DNA from: Nemertoderma westbladi
Taxonomy: Eukaryota; Xenacoelomorpha; Nemertodermatida; Nemertodermatidae
Length of the DNA: 64,000 nucleotides
Reading direction: 5' to 3'
Assembly (NCBI GenBank): GCA_032718475.1
Contig: JAUCBJ010008118.1
Coordinates: 1-64,000, forward strand
Part shown: piece by piece, positions 1 to 10,372 of the stretch
How positions within the stretch are numbered: the stretch's first letter is position 1
Layout of the letters: every line of letters starts with the position of its first letter
Program-made: the position numbers and the translations under genes
The notes under the pieces: generated by a model
Told to the model about the DNA's origin: nothing
What the model saw: the letters and a program-made list of their open reading frames with translations, nothing else
The model's database searches: none

Positions 1-565
1 TGTCAGTAGGGAACATATGCTTAAATAAGCAGTACGGGTCGCACTTCTTATTTACAGATCGCACTGCTTATTTAGGCAGTTTTACTCTAATTTTTGTGTT
101 GTTTTGATGGTTTGACAGGTAGCAAATCAAAAGGGCCCCAATTTTTCTCCTCCAATGGGAACGTTTGTATACCCTGAGTCATATTTTGAAATCAGCAATT
201 AATTCTGTCGTGTAGAAGTCAATATAATAGGCTTCTACTATGAAGCAGTAGTTCCAATATCTCCTGGAATACTTTCTGACCAGGCGCACTTCCTAAATAA
301 GAGTTTTGGCTTGTTTAAATAAGCAGTGCGATCTTAACCAAGTTTGTAGTTACTTCTTAAATAAGCAGTGCGGGGTTGTTATAACTTCTGGTTACTTCTT
401 AAAGAAGCAGTTTTTTATCTACTCACACGTTTTTTTATCTACTCACTCATACCTATGAACCTATCTGACTAAAATAGTTAAATTATGTGTATCACATAAA
501 CCTGTCAGCCTGTACCGGTAATACTAATGTATATGTGAGTCGCCCATTGCTTTTAAATTGTAATA

Positions 566-939
566 ATGGATGAAACACCTCCTGAAAGCGAAGCCTCGAC
601 AAAACCAAAATGTTTAAGAAACCAAAAGCGCAAATGGCATTTTTCAATTGCACTGATCACCACAAAGCTGACCAATCATTCAATGTCATGTTAGAGGGGA
701 ATATGATGGAGATTGTGCGATTAGCTGTGTATGAGCTAACTACAAAGGGATCCAATTCACTTCAATGTATTGAAACAAAAGACATTATTGACTGGGCTAA
801 TAATATAAGAAATCCTTCCCTCAAGTTTTTGTTTGAGTGGTCATACGGACCCATTCTGTCTGCTAAGCTTTTTAAAGAAGCTGTTCGACATAATAACTCA
901 CTAGCCTTAGATGGTTTTTTTTTCAAGTTTGCGAATTAG
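566..939 (+). pseudogene. Open frame inside the long-TIR transposon, unknown family
   Basis: A 109-residue frame runs from the ATG at 610 to a stop at 937-939. A second ATG at 566, in another frame, gives an acidic start (MDETPPESEAST) and the two overlap, so a frameshift is likely. The C-terminal half contains DIIDWANNIRNPSLKF and WSYGPILSAKLF, which look like a folded protein rather than random translation. I do not recognise the family. It lies between the two TIRs, so it is probably part of the transposon's own coding region, perhaps a truncated transposase or accessory protein. It ends in a T-rich stretch. No signal peptide or membrane segment is visible. Confidence 0.4.
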
Positions 940-1530
940 CAGGTGAAGGCTCCTTCTTGTTGGTGCTACAGGATGAACGTATATTAAGTCTATATTTCTC
1001 CCCCCCCCCCCCACCCTATCATGTCGCATGTTCAAAAAAATTACGTCGGACCCGGTGTGAGTCAAAGTTTCTAGTTCCTTAAGTTTCTCGTGTATTCCAT
1101 CTCTACGCTTTGAATCCATAGATGTTCTATAATTATCGTTCTTTTCAAACGCTGCTTCCGACTTCCTCCTCCTCTTCTTAATAGGGTCTGCCGATGATCG
1201 TCCGCTATCAGACACAACTTCACTGACACCAGATACTGGTGAGTAGTGCGAATCAGACTGTGGTGCACCTGTGCTGTGTGTACTAGTTAATATCGCTAGT
1301 TCGTTGTCCTCGTAATCGTTAGGATCTATAGTTGGAAGTGTTAGCGGTACCTCATAGTTGGAACTACCTGGATCATATAGATAGGCTTACTGTTCCACTA
1401 ATGCTCGAGAGGATGTTCGATATTGGCTCCTGAATTTCCGCCTCAAGAATTCCATCGCTTTGTTGAGGTTGTTGTTCTTCCTCTTCCGGTATTTGAAGAT
1501 CCTGTTCTTCTTGGTCAGTCTCTTTATCAA
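907..1530 (-). pseudogene. Broken acidic protein with a MADS-box-like segment, inside the long-TIR transposon
   Basis: Read on the minus strand, the upstream part (about 1530-1390) encodes a Glu/Gln-rich stretch and then meets a stop. The downstream part, one frame over, continues as a Ser/Asp-rich region, a basic patch (KKRRRK) and a segment reading SKRRDGIHEKLKELETLT at roughly 1050-1110. That segment follows the MADS-box pattern KR..G...K..EL..L and is closest to the SRF-type version with TLT. Further on the frame crosses a poly-C run (1001-1012) and loses sense. The frame change near 1390 makes this a pseudogene or an unmodelled split gene. The MADS resemblance is by eye only. Confidence 0.35.
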
Positions 1531-2102
1531 TTAAAAATAAAATCAGAAAAGTATTATTTTACTTTACTGTATTAGGCTAGGTGCTAGGTTTAAGAAACGC
1601 AGTCTTAATTATCATATTAGGCCTACTGGAATTAAGTCGTTAGACTGATAATTATCATGACCCTTTAACAACTTATTGGGGCACTGCTTATTTAAGAGAT
1701 AGGTCTACCATTAACTAGAGGTTACAACAACCCCACACTGCTTATTTAAGAAGTAGCTATAAACTTGGTTAAGATCGCACTGTTTATTTAAACAAGCCAA
1801 AACTCTTATTTAGGAAGTGCGCCTCATCAGAAAGTATTCCAGGAGATATTGGAACTACTGCTTCATAGTAGAAGCCTATTATATTGACTTCTACACGACA
1901 GAATTAATTGCTGATTTCAAAATATGACTCAGGGTATACAAACGTTCCCATTGGAGGAGAAAAATTGGGGCCCTTTTGATTTGCTACCTGTCAAACCATC
2001 AAAACAACACAAAAATTAGAGTAAAACTGCCTAAATAAGCAGTGCGATCTGTAAATAAGAAGTGCGACCCGTACTGCTTATTTAAGCATATGTTCCCTAC
2101 TG

Positions 2103-2674
2103 TCGAATCATCGTTGGAATTAAACTCGAAACGACTTCGCGTAGGATTCTTCGACTTTAAAGTTATGAAACCAATTGCTTTTTCAGACTACGCACTTTCT
2201 GTAGTTTTTGGATGGTTGTTGGTCATATTGGATGCCTCTACTGAGTATAATCGATTGATAAACAGGAGCGATCTCGATGAAATCGGTGAGTTTAATTTCC
2301 CGAATACGGCAGTACGCCGAGTACGGTAGTTATTAGCTGGTTGTTTGTATGGTTGTCAGCTACTGTTACTGCGTTACCGGTAGGAAGTTTATTCGAGGAA
2401 CTTCGTATTAAACTGTTGGTTTTCTTTGTTAGATATGTCGGATCCGCACATACACGAGTGAACCAGTTCGCCGGCCTACCAACGGGTGAGATGTGAGATG
2501 TTGGCGAGTGGGCTGATCGACATGCGATGTGTTATTCGGCGGATCCAAGAATTTCCCCCGTAAATACTAAATGTATTGTGGTATTTATATTATTTTTGGG
2601 AAAATAAACGAAAGAGGGTTCAAAAAAAAGTACTGTGTCTTTGACATTTAATAGGAATGGATGTCGATAATGTC
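2103..2674. other. No gene seen; unique part of the arm
   Basis: Moderate-GC sequence directly right of the long-TIR transposon. It is duplicated inverted at about 37653-38215. The 75-codon frame to 2329 is conserved in the copy only because the copy is young. I see no recognisable protein. Confidence 0.6.
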
Positions 2675-3720
2675 AGCAGTTAATTAATTAACTGCTCCAA
2701 ACAAATAATATCTAATTACCAAATAGTTGTAAACTGTAAACACGTAATCTAATGTAATAAACAAATAAAAGAAGAATACCGAAAAAATATATTCATTGTA
2801 AATGTTCATTACTTCTATTAATAGAACAATTAGTGTGATTTTACATATCTAAACAAATATTAGAATATTCATAAGTAAAATATATAAAATATATATAAAA
2901 GATTAGGTGATATGTTATACCATTATTAGATTAGAATTCAAATTCCCTTTCTTATCAACCTTTGTGAATCCTTTTTCCTCCAGCTGTTAGAGCCCAGCAT
3001 GCAGCATGGACTCCCATAGAGGAGTACTGGAACTTCTGCTGCCCTAAATATTCAAACCTTAAGTTTCCGATGAATTCTCTGTAACTTCCAAATCCTGGAA
3101 AGCCAATTTAATGCTGCCCATGTCTTTCTCTTACGTAATCGAAGCTTCTCTCTCACCTGACTTTGGGATACATTATCCCAGGTAACAGAGCATACCCATA
3201 CCATCCTTTGAGATTATGCTCATCCGATCAGAAATTTACTGATGACTTTAAACTTTAACTGTCAATATTTTGGCATTCTTCGAGTTAAAAAAAAGACCAT
3301 CACTAGAAGCAGCCTGTTCTAATGAGCTAAGGAGCCCTTGTGCTCCCTCAGCAAAGTCTAGAACAGTTAAACGTTTAGGTGATAATGGATCATCCACGTG
3401 TTCTATAAGCAATGGTCCGCTACTGCACTGTGTATTACACCATAATATGGCATACATTTAGTATCGATATTCAATAATTTAATACTCGATTGATATTATT
3501 GATCGTTTTAAATGATTTTTGCCACGCTGAATTATTTCGATTGATATTATTGGTCATTTTAAATAAAGTTATTCAACTTAATTATTTCGCTTGATATTAT
3601 TGATAGATTTAAATAATGTTTAAAAACTGCTTTATTTTGCTTAATATTATGGGTTGATTTAAAACATTTTGTCTGTTGAATTATTTTGCTTGATATTATT
3701 GCTCGATTTAAATAACAGTT
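2675..3720 (-). mobile_element. Repeat family R, copy 1 (carries a captured LINE fragment)
   Basis: One of five copies of a ~1-kb chimeric repeat. In order (minus strand) it has an ATTTAAA/AATAATATC-rich region, a degraded internal piece of the window's LINE, an AT-rich tail with TATATATATTTTATA, and a 22-bp perfect palindrome centred on GCAGTTAATTAATTAACTGC (2675-2696). The other copies are at 7272-10778, 11967-13190, 36719-37652 and 40683-44190. No transposase is encoded, so it looks non-autonomous. I could not define exact termini. Confidence 0.65.
3000..3460 (-). pseudogene. Captured internal fragment of LINE reverse transcriptase ORF
   Basis: The minus-strand frame reads LDFAEGAQGLLSSLEQAAS, matching the LINE's LDFADD...EGAQRLLSSLEHAAS after loss of 30 bp, so the catalytic ADD is gone. 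Downstream pieces match the RKGKAWAALN region and end where the LINE reads CCAGTACTCCTCTATGGGAG. It is an internal piece without the LINE's 3' end. All R copies share the same 30-bp deletion, so it was captured once and then spread with R. Confidence 0.8.
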
Positions 3721-3875
3721 GACTTACTTCAACCGATAATTATAGGTAGTTTTAAATGAGACAGTTAATTATTGCGACTTATAATAATTATAGGCCGTAT
3801 TAAATATGATTAGCTGACAGTGAATTATTTCGAAGTTAGGTCGATTTAAATCGCAATAATTTTTATTGTCCGTTT
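3465..3875. repeat. Degenerate ~65-bp tandem repeat, AT-rich
   Basis: About six loosely matching units carry AATTATTTCG, TTGATATTATTG and a TTTAAAT core. The same block occurs in the other R copies (7500-7700, 12195-12390, 36719-36860, 43750-43960) and around 35710-35980 and 47570-47840. No coding potential. Confidence 0.65.
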
Positions 3876-3899
3876 AAATCCTTTTTTTGTCCTTTTTTA

Positions 3900-4296
3900 T
3901 TTATTTTTTATGTCCTCCAAAAGTCTAATGTTAGGTTCCATGCTACCGGTTTCTCTACTGCTGTTCTCTCAGGCTATCAGTACCGGTATTAGTATATATA
4001 GCACTATTTTGCTGTATTGTACTGTATGTACAGATGTAGGTATAAAGCAGGTATTTCTGTATTTTAGTACCGGTACCGGCACCGGTACTGCTATAGGCCT
4101 ACTGTGTAGCCTACCATTTAAATACGGTAATGGTAGGCCTACCGGTTGTGCTAATAAATTTTAAATAATTGATAGGCCAAACTGGATTGCAGGATTGTGG
4201 AAAATGTGGATATACCTTTCACATAATTTAGGCCTATTACTGTATTAGTTTTATAATCAATAATGGATCATGACTACTGTCTGAGTAGTGTTACGG
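3900..4296. other. ACCGGT/AGGCCT-rich spacer, no gene
   Basis: Contains dense short palindromes (GTACCGGTACCGGCACCGG near 4070, TAGGCCTAC at several sites). The 84-codon frame 3910-4164 recurs only because the arm is duplicated; its composition is repeat-like. Confidence 0.5.
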
Positions 4297-5213
4297 ATAA
4301 CCTGCTCCTTTCCCTGATTTGGTAAAGTGACTGTTTATTGTTTTGGTTAGAAAATCCGGCCTTAACCTGCTCCTTTCCCTCAATTAGTTAAGTGATCGTT
4401 TATTGTTTTGGTTAGAAAATCCCACCTCTGTAACCTGCTCCTTTCCCTCAATTGGTAATGTTATCGTTTATTGTTTTGGTTAGAAAATCCCGCCTCTGTA
4501 ACCTGCTCTTTTCTCTCAATTGGTATGGTAATGTTATCGTTTATTGTTTTGGTTAGAAAATCCCGTCTCTGTAACCTGCTCCTTTCCCTCAATTAGTTAA
4601 ATGATCGTTTATTGTTTTGGTTAGAAAATTCCGCCTCTGTACAGTAACCTGCCGCTTTCCCTCAATTAGTTAAATGATCGTTTATTGTTTTGGTTAGAAA
4701 ATCCCGCCTCTGTAACCTGCTCCTTTCCCTGAATTGGTAAAGTGACCGTTTATTGTTTTAGTTAGAAAGGCCCACCTCTGTAACCTGCCCCTTTCCCTCA
4801 ATTAGTTAGATGATCGTTTATTGTTTTGGTTAGAAAATCCCGCCTCTGTAACCTGCTCCTTTCCCTCAATTAGTTAAGTGATCGTTTATTGTTTTGGTTA
4901 GAAAATTCCGCCTCTGTAACCTGTCCCTTTCCCTCAATTAGTTAAATGATCGTTTATTTTTTTGGTTAGAAAATCCCGCCTCTGTAACCTGCTCTTTTCC
5001 CTCAATAAGTTAAGTGATCGTTTATTGTTTTGGTTAGAAAATCCCGCCTCTGTAACCTGCTCCTTTCCCTCAATTAGTTAAGTGATCGTTTATTGTTTTG
5101 GTTAGAAAATCCCGTCTCTGTAACCTGCTCCTTTCCCTGATTTGGTAAAGTGACTGTTTATTGTTTTGGTTAGAAAACTCGGCCTTAACTAACCTGCTCC
5201 TTTCCATCAATTG
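4297..5213. repeat. 69-bp minisatellite, about 13 units
   Basis: Units start AACCTGCTCCTTTCCC and include TTATTGTTTTGGTTAG, with a few substitutions per unit. The same array occurs inverted at 34380-35296 and 46235-47151, with the units in matching order. A stray single AACCTGCTCCTTT lies near 49231. Confidence 0.92.
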
Positions 5214-5969
5214 GTAATTGTTTTTGGCTATAAAATGAGTGTTTTGCTACGTCATGTGGTAATCGATTATCGACAACAACCACAAACTATTAAATATAGA
5301 GTCTTTTTACCACAGGCGCATATGGAAATCTATCTCCATAGTCTATAAATCATGGAATGTTTTGGCACAGGCATAGTGAAATCAACTGTCTGACAGTCCA
5401 GAAATCAGCAGTCTGACTGTTTGAAGAAATACATACATAAAAAGTCATTCAAAGGACAATAAAAGTCATTAAAAGGACAACAAAAGTCATTATGCATAAT
5501 TCGTAAAAAAAAAGGACAAAAAAAGTCAAATAAAAGGACATAAAAAATCACTGCCGATTTAAATGTGATCAGCTGACAGTGAATTATTTCGACGTCCTAA
5601 GTCCAGTCGTGAACCCCATTGGGGTTCACGACTCAAATTCAAAACCAGATTAATTAGATGCAATAATATCACAGAAACACAATAGCGTTTACAGAATTCA
5701 ATAAGATGCTAAAATAGTCGAGATATTGGTGTTTTCAGTTTAAAATTTATTCAAAATTTGAAAACGATATGTGATTGGTCGTGGCGTCACTGTACGCCTA
5801 GGGATCCCATTGATATCAATATTCAGATACCCAATACTATCTTTGTGTAAATTACTGTACAAATTAGGCAGTTTATTACACAGGTACTACTGCTACATTA
5901 GTAGGCCTACTGTAGTACAGTGCAGCAGTTACCGGCACAAGGACAAGCTTTCCAGCACTGCATACTTGT
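5214..5969. other. Non-coding spacer with AAAAGTCATT repeats
   Basis: Holds several AAAGGACAA / AAAAGTCAT short repeats (5440-5550), the hairpin described separately, and ACCGGCAC/TAGGCCTAC motifs. The 84-codon frame 5771-6025 shows no recognisable protein and is conserved only by duplication. Confidence 0.5.
5605..5633. repeat. Perfect 29-nt palindrome
   Basis: AGTCGTGAACCCC, a 3-base centre, then GGGGTTCACGACT: a perfect inverted repeat able to form a 14-bp stem with one unpaired base. The copy at 45821-45849 is equally perfect. No U-tract follows it, so a terminator role is not supported. Confidence 0.85.
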
Positions 5970-6169
5970 TTGTTTCAGTATTTATATGGCGAACGGAGAG
6001 TGCCCGGGACAACGGCAAGAACTAGCACTAGCGAATATGGCGAACGGAGAGTACTTAGGGTAACGGCAACCCGGGACAACGGAAACGGAAAGGAGGAGCG
6101 AATACGGCGAACAGGGGCTAAGTTTATGATAACGGTTAACGGCGAACGAAGTTTATGGGCAACCACAAA

Positions 6170-6571
6170 CATTGGAGGACGTTTAAGACTTATGTCGACG
6201 TACAATTGACCAACAGCACCTTCACTCCCAATGAAAAATTCAACTATCTACTACAAATGCTCCATCGGGAACCAAGAGCCAAGATCTGATAACTTTGTCG
6301 GCAATGAAAGAGCGTTTGAACTAGCCATGAAGACACTTACTGACTTAGCGACATTTACGGGAATAAAACCAAGATGGCGCAGTCGATAGTCGAAGATTTG
6401 GGCAAGGGCGGAAAAATTACGACCCCATTGGAGCTGTTGAACTTAGCCAACGCCATCTCGAACGCCCTAGATATTTTAAAGACGGTGAATCTACCCCATC
6501 ATGGCGATCACGCAGAAGTTTTGAAGAGTATAATAAGACGCCTAAACATGCGTTATCGACAAAAGTGGTGA
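6170..6571 (+). pseudogene. Possible retroelement gag fragment (DUF1759-like), broken
   Basis: The frame near 6180-6290 reads TFTPNEKFNYLLQMLHREP, which resembles the EKFNYL..LL motif of DUF1759-type gag proteins of BEL/Pao-like elements. After a stop and frame change it continues as an Ala/Leu-rich helical stretch ending in a 65-residue frame from the ATG at 6374. The upstream sequence has two imperfect copies of TATGGCGAACGGAGAGT. The inverted copy at 44883-45290 is nearly identical. Assignment is by eye; it could be another helical protein. Confidence 0.3.
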
Positions 6572-6948
6572 AAATTAGAGAATAAACTGGAGGGCCAGGA
6601 CAAAGTGTTGACGCTCAAACATTTATTCACGACATCAGTTTGACCTATGTACCATTGGTTAGTATGGGATCTTCATGGAATTAAATAGATGATGCTATAG
6701 GATTTGCAGTCGAATGTCCCAGTGATGCGGTCCCCCCACGGGGTAGAAGTCGGGTTGGTGATAGATTTGCAGCTTGGTCTGCCGCACGGTTGGTTGCCGG
6801 GGGCGAGGTGGGTGTCTGATTTCCGTATCAACATCTGGCCTAGGTTGGGGAGATTGCATGGAACGGGTTTTATACAGATGAGATTATCTTTTAGGAATTT
6901 TTATGTAGGAGATAGTGTCAGAAAACGTGTGGATGAAATAGGGGGTGG
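6553..6948 (-). pseudogene. Penelope-like element GIY-YIG endonuclease remnant
   Basis: The minus-strand frame contains PCGRPSCKS, then GTFDCKSYSIIYLIS, then QWYIGQT. This is the order seen in the C-terminal linker and GIY-YIG nuclease of Penelope-like retroelements: a CGR..C zinc-binding loop, a G.F.C.S..VIYLI strand and a YIGQT strand. Penelope elements use this nuclease to nick the target for reverse transcription. The frame has an internal stop near the N-terminal side, the catalytic Arg/Glu region after YIGQT is not recognisable, and no RT domain is adjacent. The inverted copy lies at 44506-44901. Confidence 0.7.
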
Positions 6949-7155
6949 TTACTAATTACTACTATACTACTAATTATTGTTTATATGTATTAACATCCAT
7001 AGATTGTATAAATTATTTATCCTGCTTAAATTACTTAATTATAAATCAATATTTTAATACTACTCTAACTATAATTACGCGTTCTGCCCATAGTCGTTTT
7101 ATTTGTAAATTTACTTTGAATTTTATTTAATTTGGTTTTTTAATGTTTAATATAT
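6949..7155. other. AT-rich spacer, no gene
   Basis: Very AT-rich with short ATTACTA repeats near 6950-6980. No coding signal. Confidence 0.5.
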
Positions 7156-7196
7156 TCCGCTGGAGACACCCGAAACGGGCGAAATGCACATACGGA
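7156..7196 (+). ncRNA. Hammerhead-ribozyme-like motif (minimal Penelope type), probably inactive
   Basis: The order is: stem I half TCCG (7156-7159); CTGGAGA where the hammerhead core has CTGANGA; stem II CCCG/CGGG with loop AAA (7169-7179); GAAA (7181-7184); a 2-bp stem III with a 4-nt loop; cleavage triplet ATA (7190-7192); stem I half CGGA (7193-7196). The layout fits the minimal hammerheads of Penelope-like elements, but the core A6 is G, which should prevent cleavage. It lies next to a Penelope fragment but on the opposite strand. Copy at 44258-44298 (minus). Confidence 0.4.
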
Positions 7197-8154
7197 CATA
7201 AACTCTTTTATTTATGTACGTGGCAAGACCCTCACCCCAGTTCTTCCCTCCAGCCCCCTGGAGACTCAACATTAATACATGTGGTATAGGTTATCAGAAG
7301 CGTATGATCACATACATAATGTCCGACTATCAGACTGCCAATAATTAACCAGTGTACCGGTAAGCCATGCATCAGTATGAACGGCAGTATATCCGAATAA
7401 AGTAAGCCTAGAGAGGCCATGTACAAAGGGAGAGGTAGAGCCTCCTAACGGTCATACCCCATATATAAATGTATATGACGCAAACAGACAAAATGTTTTA
7501 AATCAACCCATAATATTAAGCAAAATAAAGCAGTTTTGAAACATTATTTAAATCTATCAATAATATCACTGAGCGAAATAATTAAGTTGAAAAACTTTAT
7601 TTAAAATGACCAATAATATCAATCGAAATAATTCAGCAATTCAAAAATCATTTAAAACGATCAATAATATCACTCGAGTATTAAATTATTGAATATCGAT
7701 ACTAAATTTATGCCATATTATGGTGTGATACACAGTGCAGTAGCGGACCATTGCTTATAGAACACGTGGATGATCCATTAGCACCTAAAGGGTTAACTGT
7801 TCTAGACTTTGCTGAGGGAGCACAAGGGCTCCTTAGCTCATTAGAACAGGCTGCTTCTAGTGATGGTCTTTTTTTTTAATTCCAAGAATGCCAAAATGTT
7901 GACAGTTAAAGTTTAAAGTCATCAGTAAATTTCTGATCGGATGAGCATAAGCTCAAAGGATGGTATGGGTATGTATGCTCTTTCATGTGGATGATTTCTG
8001 TTACTGTACCTGGGATCATGTATCCCAAACTCAGGTGAGAGAGAAGCTTCGATTACGTAAGGGAAAGGCATGGGCAGCATTAAATGGGCTTTCCAAGATT
8101 TGGATGTCACACAGAATTCATCGGAAACTTAGGTCTGATAGTGGCGGATCCAGG

Positions 8155-8186
<32 letters not shown>

Positions 8187-8513
8187 CTTGGCCATTTCAA
8201 TCATTGGTGACAGGCGAAAATTTTAGTAAACCATTGAAAATTAAACTGAATATAAAAAATGGGTTAAACGAACTGAATGACGCCTTTACAAACAAATGAA
8301 TTCAACTTCCAACCGAAAGTATATACCGGTAATATAGTATTTATTTTTGGGCCAAACTGGGGTTGGAAAAATCTGAAATAATTAAACGAACGAAAGTATA
8401 ACATTATTCCTGAACAAAAAATATGTTAATAAATGAATTATATATTATTATATTGTCTCATATATTATATTATTATATCAATAATAACAGAATGAATGAC
8501 ATGTGTCACTGAG

Positions 8514-9645
8514 TTAAACAAGCATTATTCGGCGATTCTTCACTGAGAATTTCTCAATCACTGAACTAACATCAACAACTTTTTCTGAATGGATTGCCAT
8601 CAGTGCTAATCCGGTCAATCTATCTTCTCCCATAGTGTTCCTGAGGTACGTCTTAAGACGTTTCAGGGTGCTGAAGCTGCGCTCAGGTGATGAATTTGTG
8701 ACAGGGAGGGTTGCGAGAATTTTAAAAAGGATGGCAATATTAGGAAAATGATTCTCGCAAGCGAAGTCGAGTGCCCGGGTAAGTGAATGGAATCCCTTTG
8801 TCAAGAAAATCCATCGCTCGACTTCAGCTCTGAACAAATGTTCCAGGTCGAGATCTTCGATGTAGGGTTCGGCAGCGGAGAAAACTGTTGCTTGATCCGG
8901 TGATTCCTTCAGCAGTTCTTGTAAATGCAAGACTTTCCCGAGCGATTCTGGTCCGAACCTGGTGTTGAGTTCGGTGATCATGTGATCAGTGAATGGGATG
9001 TATACGGCTCGTCGGAAATATTCTTCCGCATTTGCTGCATCCACATTGGCTCGATGGCATTGACTCCAGCTTGGCGAGGAATTTCGATTGCAGGAGCACC
9101 AATCTCCTCCGCAAGATCAACAGCGCGATGGAAAACGGCCTTGAATTTAGTTTCTATGTTTTCACGGATGTCACAGAAAACTTGAATAATTCCATCCATC
9201 ATTGAGTAAGCGGAAATGATGTCTGATGTCGACGACTGCAGTTGAATGCTTGGCTGTACTGTGTGAGCCAAGAGAGATTCACAGGCAATGAGTCCAACGA
9301 TGAATTTGTTTGATTGGATACTGTTCACCAGCTGTATTGCCTTGGTGTCTGTTTCCGATGTTTCATCCAGGAAAGCAGCGACAGCCGGAAGCAACTCAGC
9401 GAACACAATCACGGCATCATGCCGCTCCACCCAGCGGGTTTCGCAAAGCTGGACTAGCTTGTGTCGCGAAGTGGAGCTGCTCTCTTTCACCTTGTTTGTA
9501 AATGGCAAGCACCTCTTGTTGGATGAATAAATATAGTCGTAGACCTGAGATATGATGTCGAAAGCGATGTGAATGGAAGGAATTGAACACTGGAACACGC
9601 CTTAGTGACGACGAGATTGAGTTTGTGGTTGAAACAATGCACCAC
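8514..9645 (-). pseudogene. hAT transposase C-terminal half, frameshifted copy
   Basis: Two minus-strand frames (9598 to 8978, and 9044 to 8514) together equal the 385-residue frame of the right copy at 41751-42938. The switch sits near 9060, where this copy has one base fewer (GCTGGAGTCAATG against GCTGGACGTCAATG). It also lacks 27 bp relative to the right copy near 9315. The end carries the hAT dimerisation signature NSSPERSFSTLKRLKTYLR. The N-terminal DNA-binding region and first catalytic Asp are missing, so this could not be active. Confidence 0.85.
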
Positions 9646-10313
9646 CTTAGCAAGGGGGAAATCGCGTTGAATAAATTACAATATTAAGTACAAATTAAGT
9701 AAGGAATGTGCGTTGCTAGGAAACTGGATAAATAAGATTCTTAGATGATAGTAGATAGCTAAAGCTTTAGTGATTTTACATTTGCCGGTCGGTATCATCT
9801 GATACTGATATCGTCTGATGTTGTGGCTACTCCTTGTACATGTACATTCCAAATATAAATATTGCAACTACAAAAGTCTTCGGCGGATGCACTATGGTAC
9901 TTTATGCCATAGGCTATTCCCTATTCCAGTATCAACATAAATTAGACGTTAGCCTACCGGTAAAAATAACATTACTAATACCGTAAATTCGCTTTAAGGT
10001 ACAGACAATCCGACAAAGTGGGCCTAAAGCCGAAACCGAAACAAGTAAAATTCAAATTTGATAGTGTAAACTGTCTTTAATCTGTTAATCGGTATGGTAC
10101 AGGTACAGACAATCTGAATGTGGGCCTAGCCCTAGAGCCGAAATTGCAACTTTAAGTTAAATTCAAATTTCCCGCGGGAGCCATTCAGCAATTAAATCTG
10201 TACTCCATGAACCCGCTTGTCACTACAATCACTGTCCTACATCCTAGAAGTAATAGCTGTAAATGTAACATTGCATCACTATGGAGTTACTTAAATATAA
10301 GCTGCCAAATTTC
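9646..10313. other. Non-coding 5' part of the hAT element
   Basis: AT-rich, no transposase frame. It holds an RFX X-box match GTTGCTAGGAAAC near 9712, and two similar ~50-bp pieces containing ACAGACAATC and AAATTCAAATTT (10008-10062 and 10102-10172). Confidence 0.5.
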
Positions 10314-10372
10314 GGGGGGGGGGGGGGGGGGGGGGGCTTGAGCCCCCCAAGCCCCCCCCCCCCCCCCCCCCC
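10314..10372. repeat. G23 tract facing a C21 tract
   Basis: G23 (10314-10336), a short CTTGAG spacer with C6, then C21 (10352-10372). The two runs can pair as a long hairpin, or form G-quadruplex and i-motif structures. The right hAT copy has kept only a G16 run here (41086-41101), so the site is unstable or misassembled. Confidence 0.8.

Larger units (their letters stand above)
4..2102. mobile_element. DNA transposon with ~400-bp terminal inverted repeats
   Basis: The first ~400 bases reappear inverted at about 1690-2102, starting CAGTAGGGAACATATGC and ending with its complement. The TIRs carry the iterated motif TAAATAAGCAGTGCG in both orientations, a plausible set of transposase-binding sites. 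The unrepeated centre (about 405-1690) holds two converging open frames. The inverted copy of the right flank (from 38215 downward) lacks this element, so it is an insertion relative to that copy. The target-site duplication cannot be judged because only 3 bases of left flank are in the window. The superfamily is not recognised; CAGT-type ends are compatible with hAT but prove nothing. Confidence 0.8.
2103..5480. repeat. Left arm, inverted copy of 34119-38215
   Basis: This stretch matches the reverse complement of 34119-38215 almost base for base, apart from a TTAA element at 35985-36714 that only the right copy has. Short chance frames (for example 2105-2329 and 3248-3457) recur with few or no changes in the partner. 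The part from 3609 on is also present a third time at 45975-47840. Confidence 0.9.

Noticed and set aside
3248-3457. Small conserved gene found in both arms
   Set aside because: It is the captured, deleted LINE fragment; conservation only reflects recent duplication.
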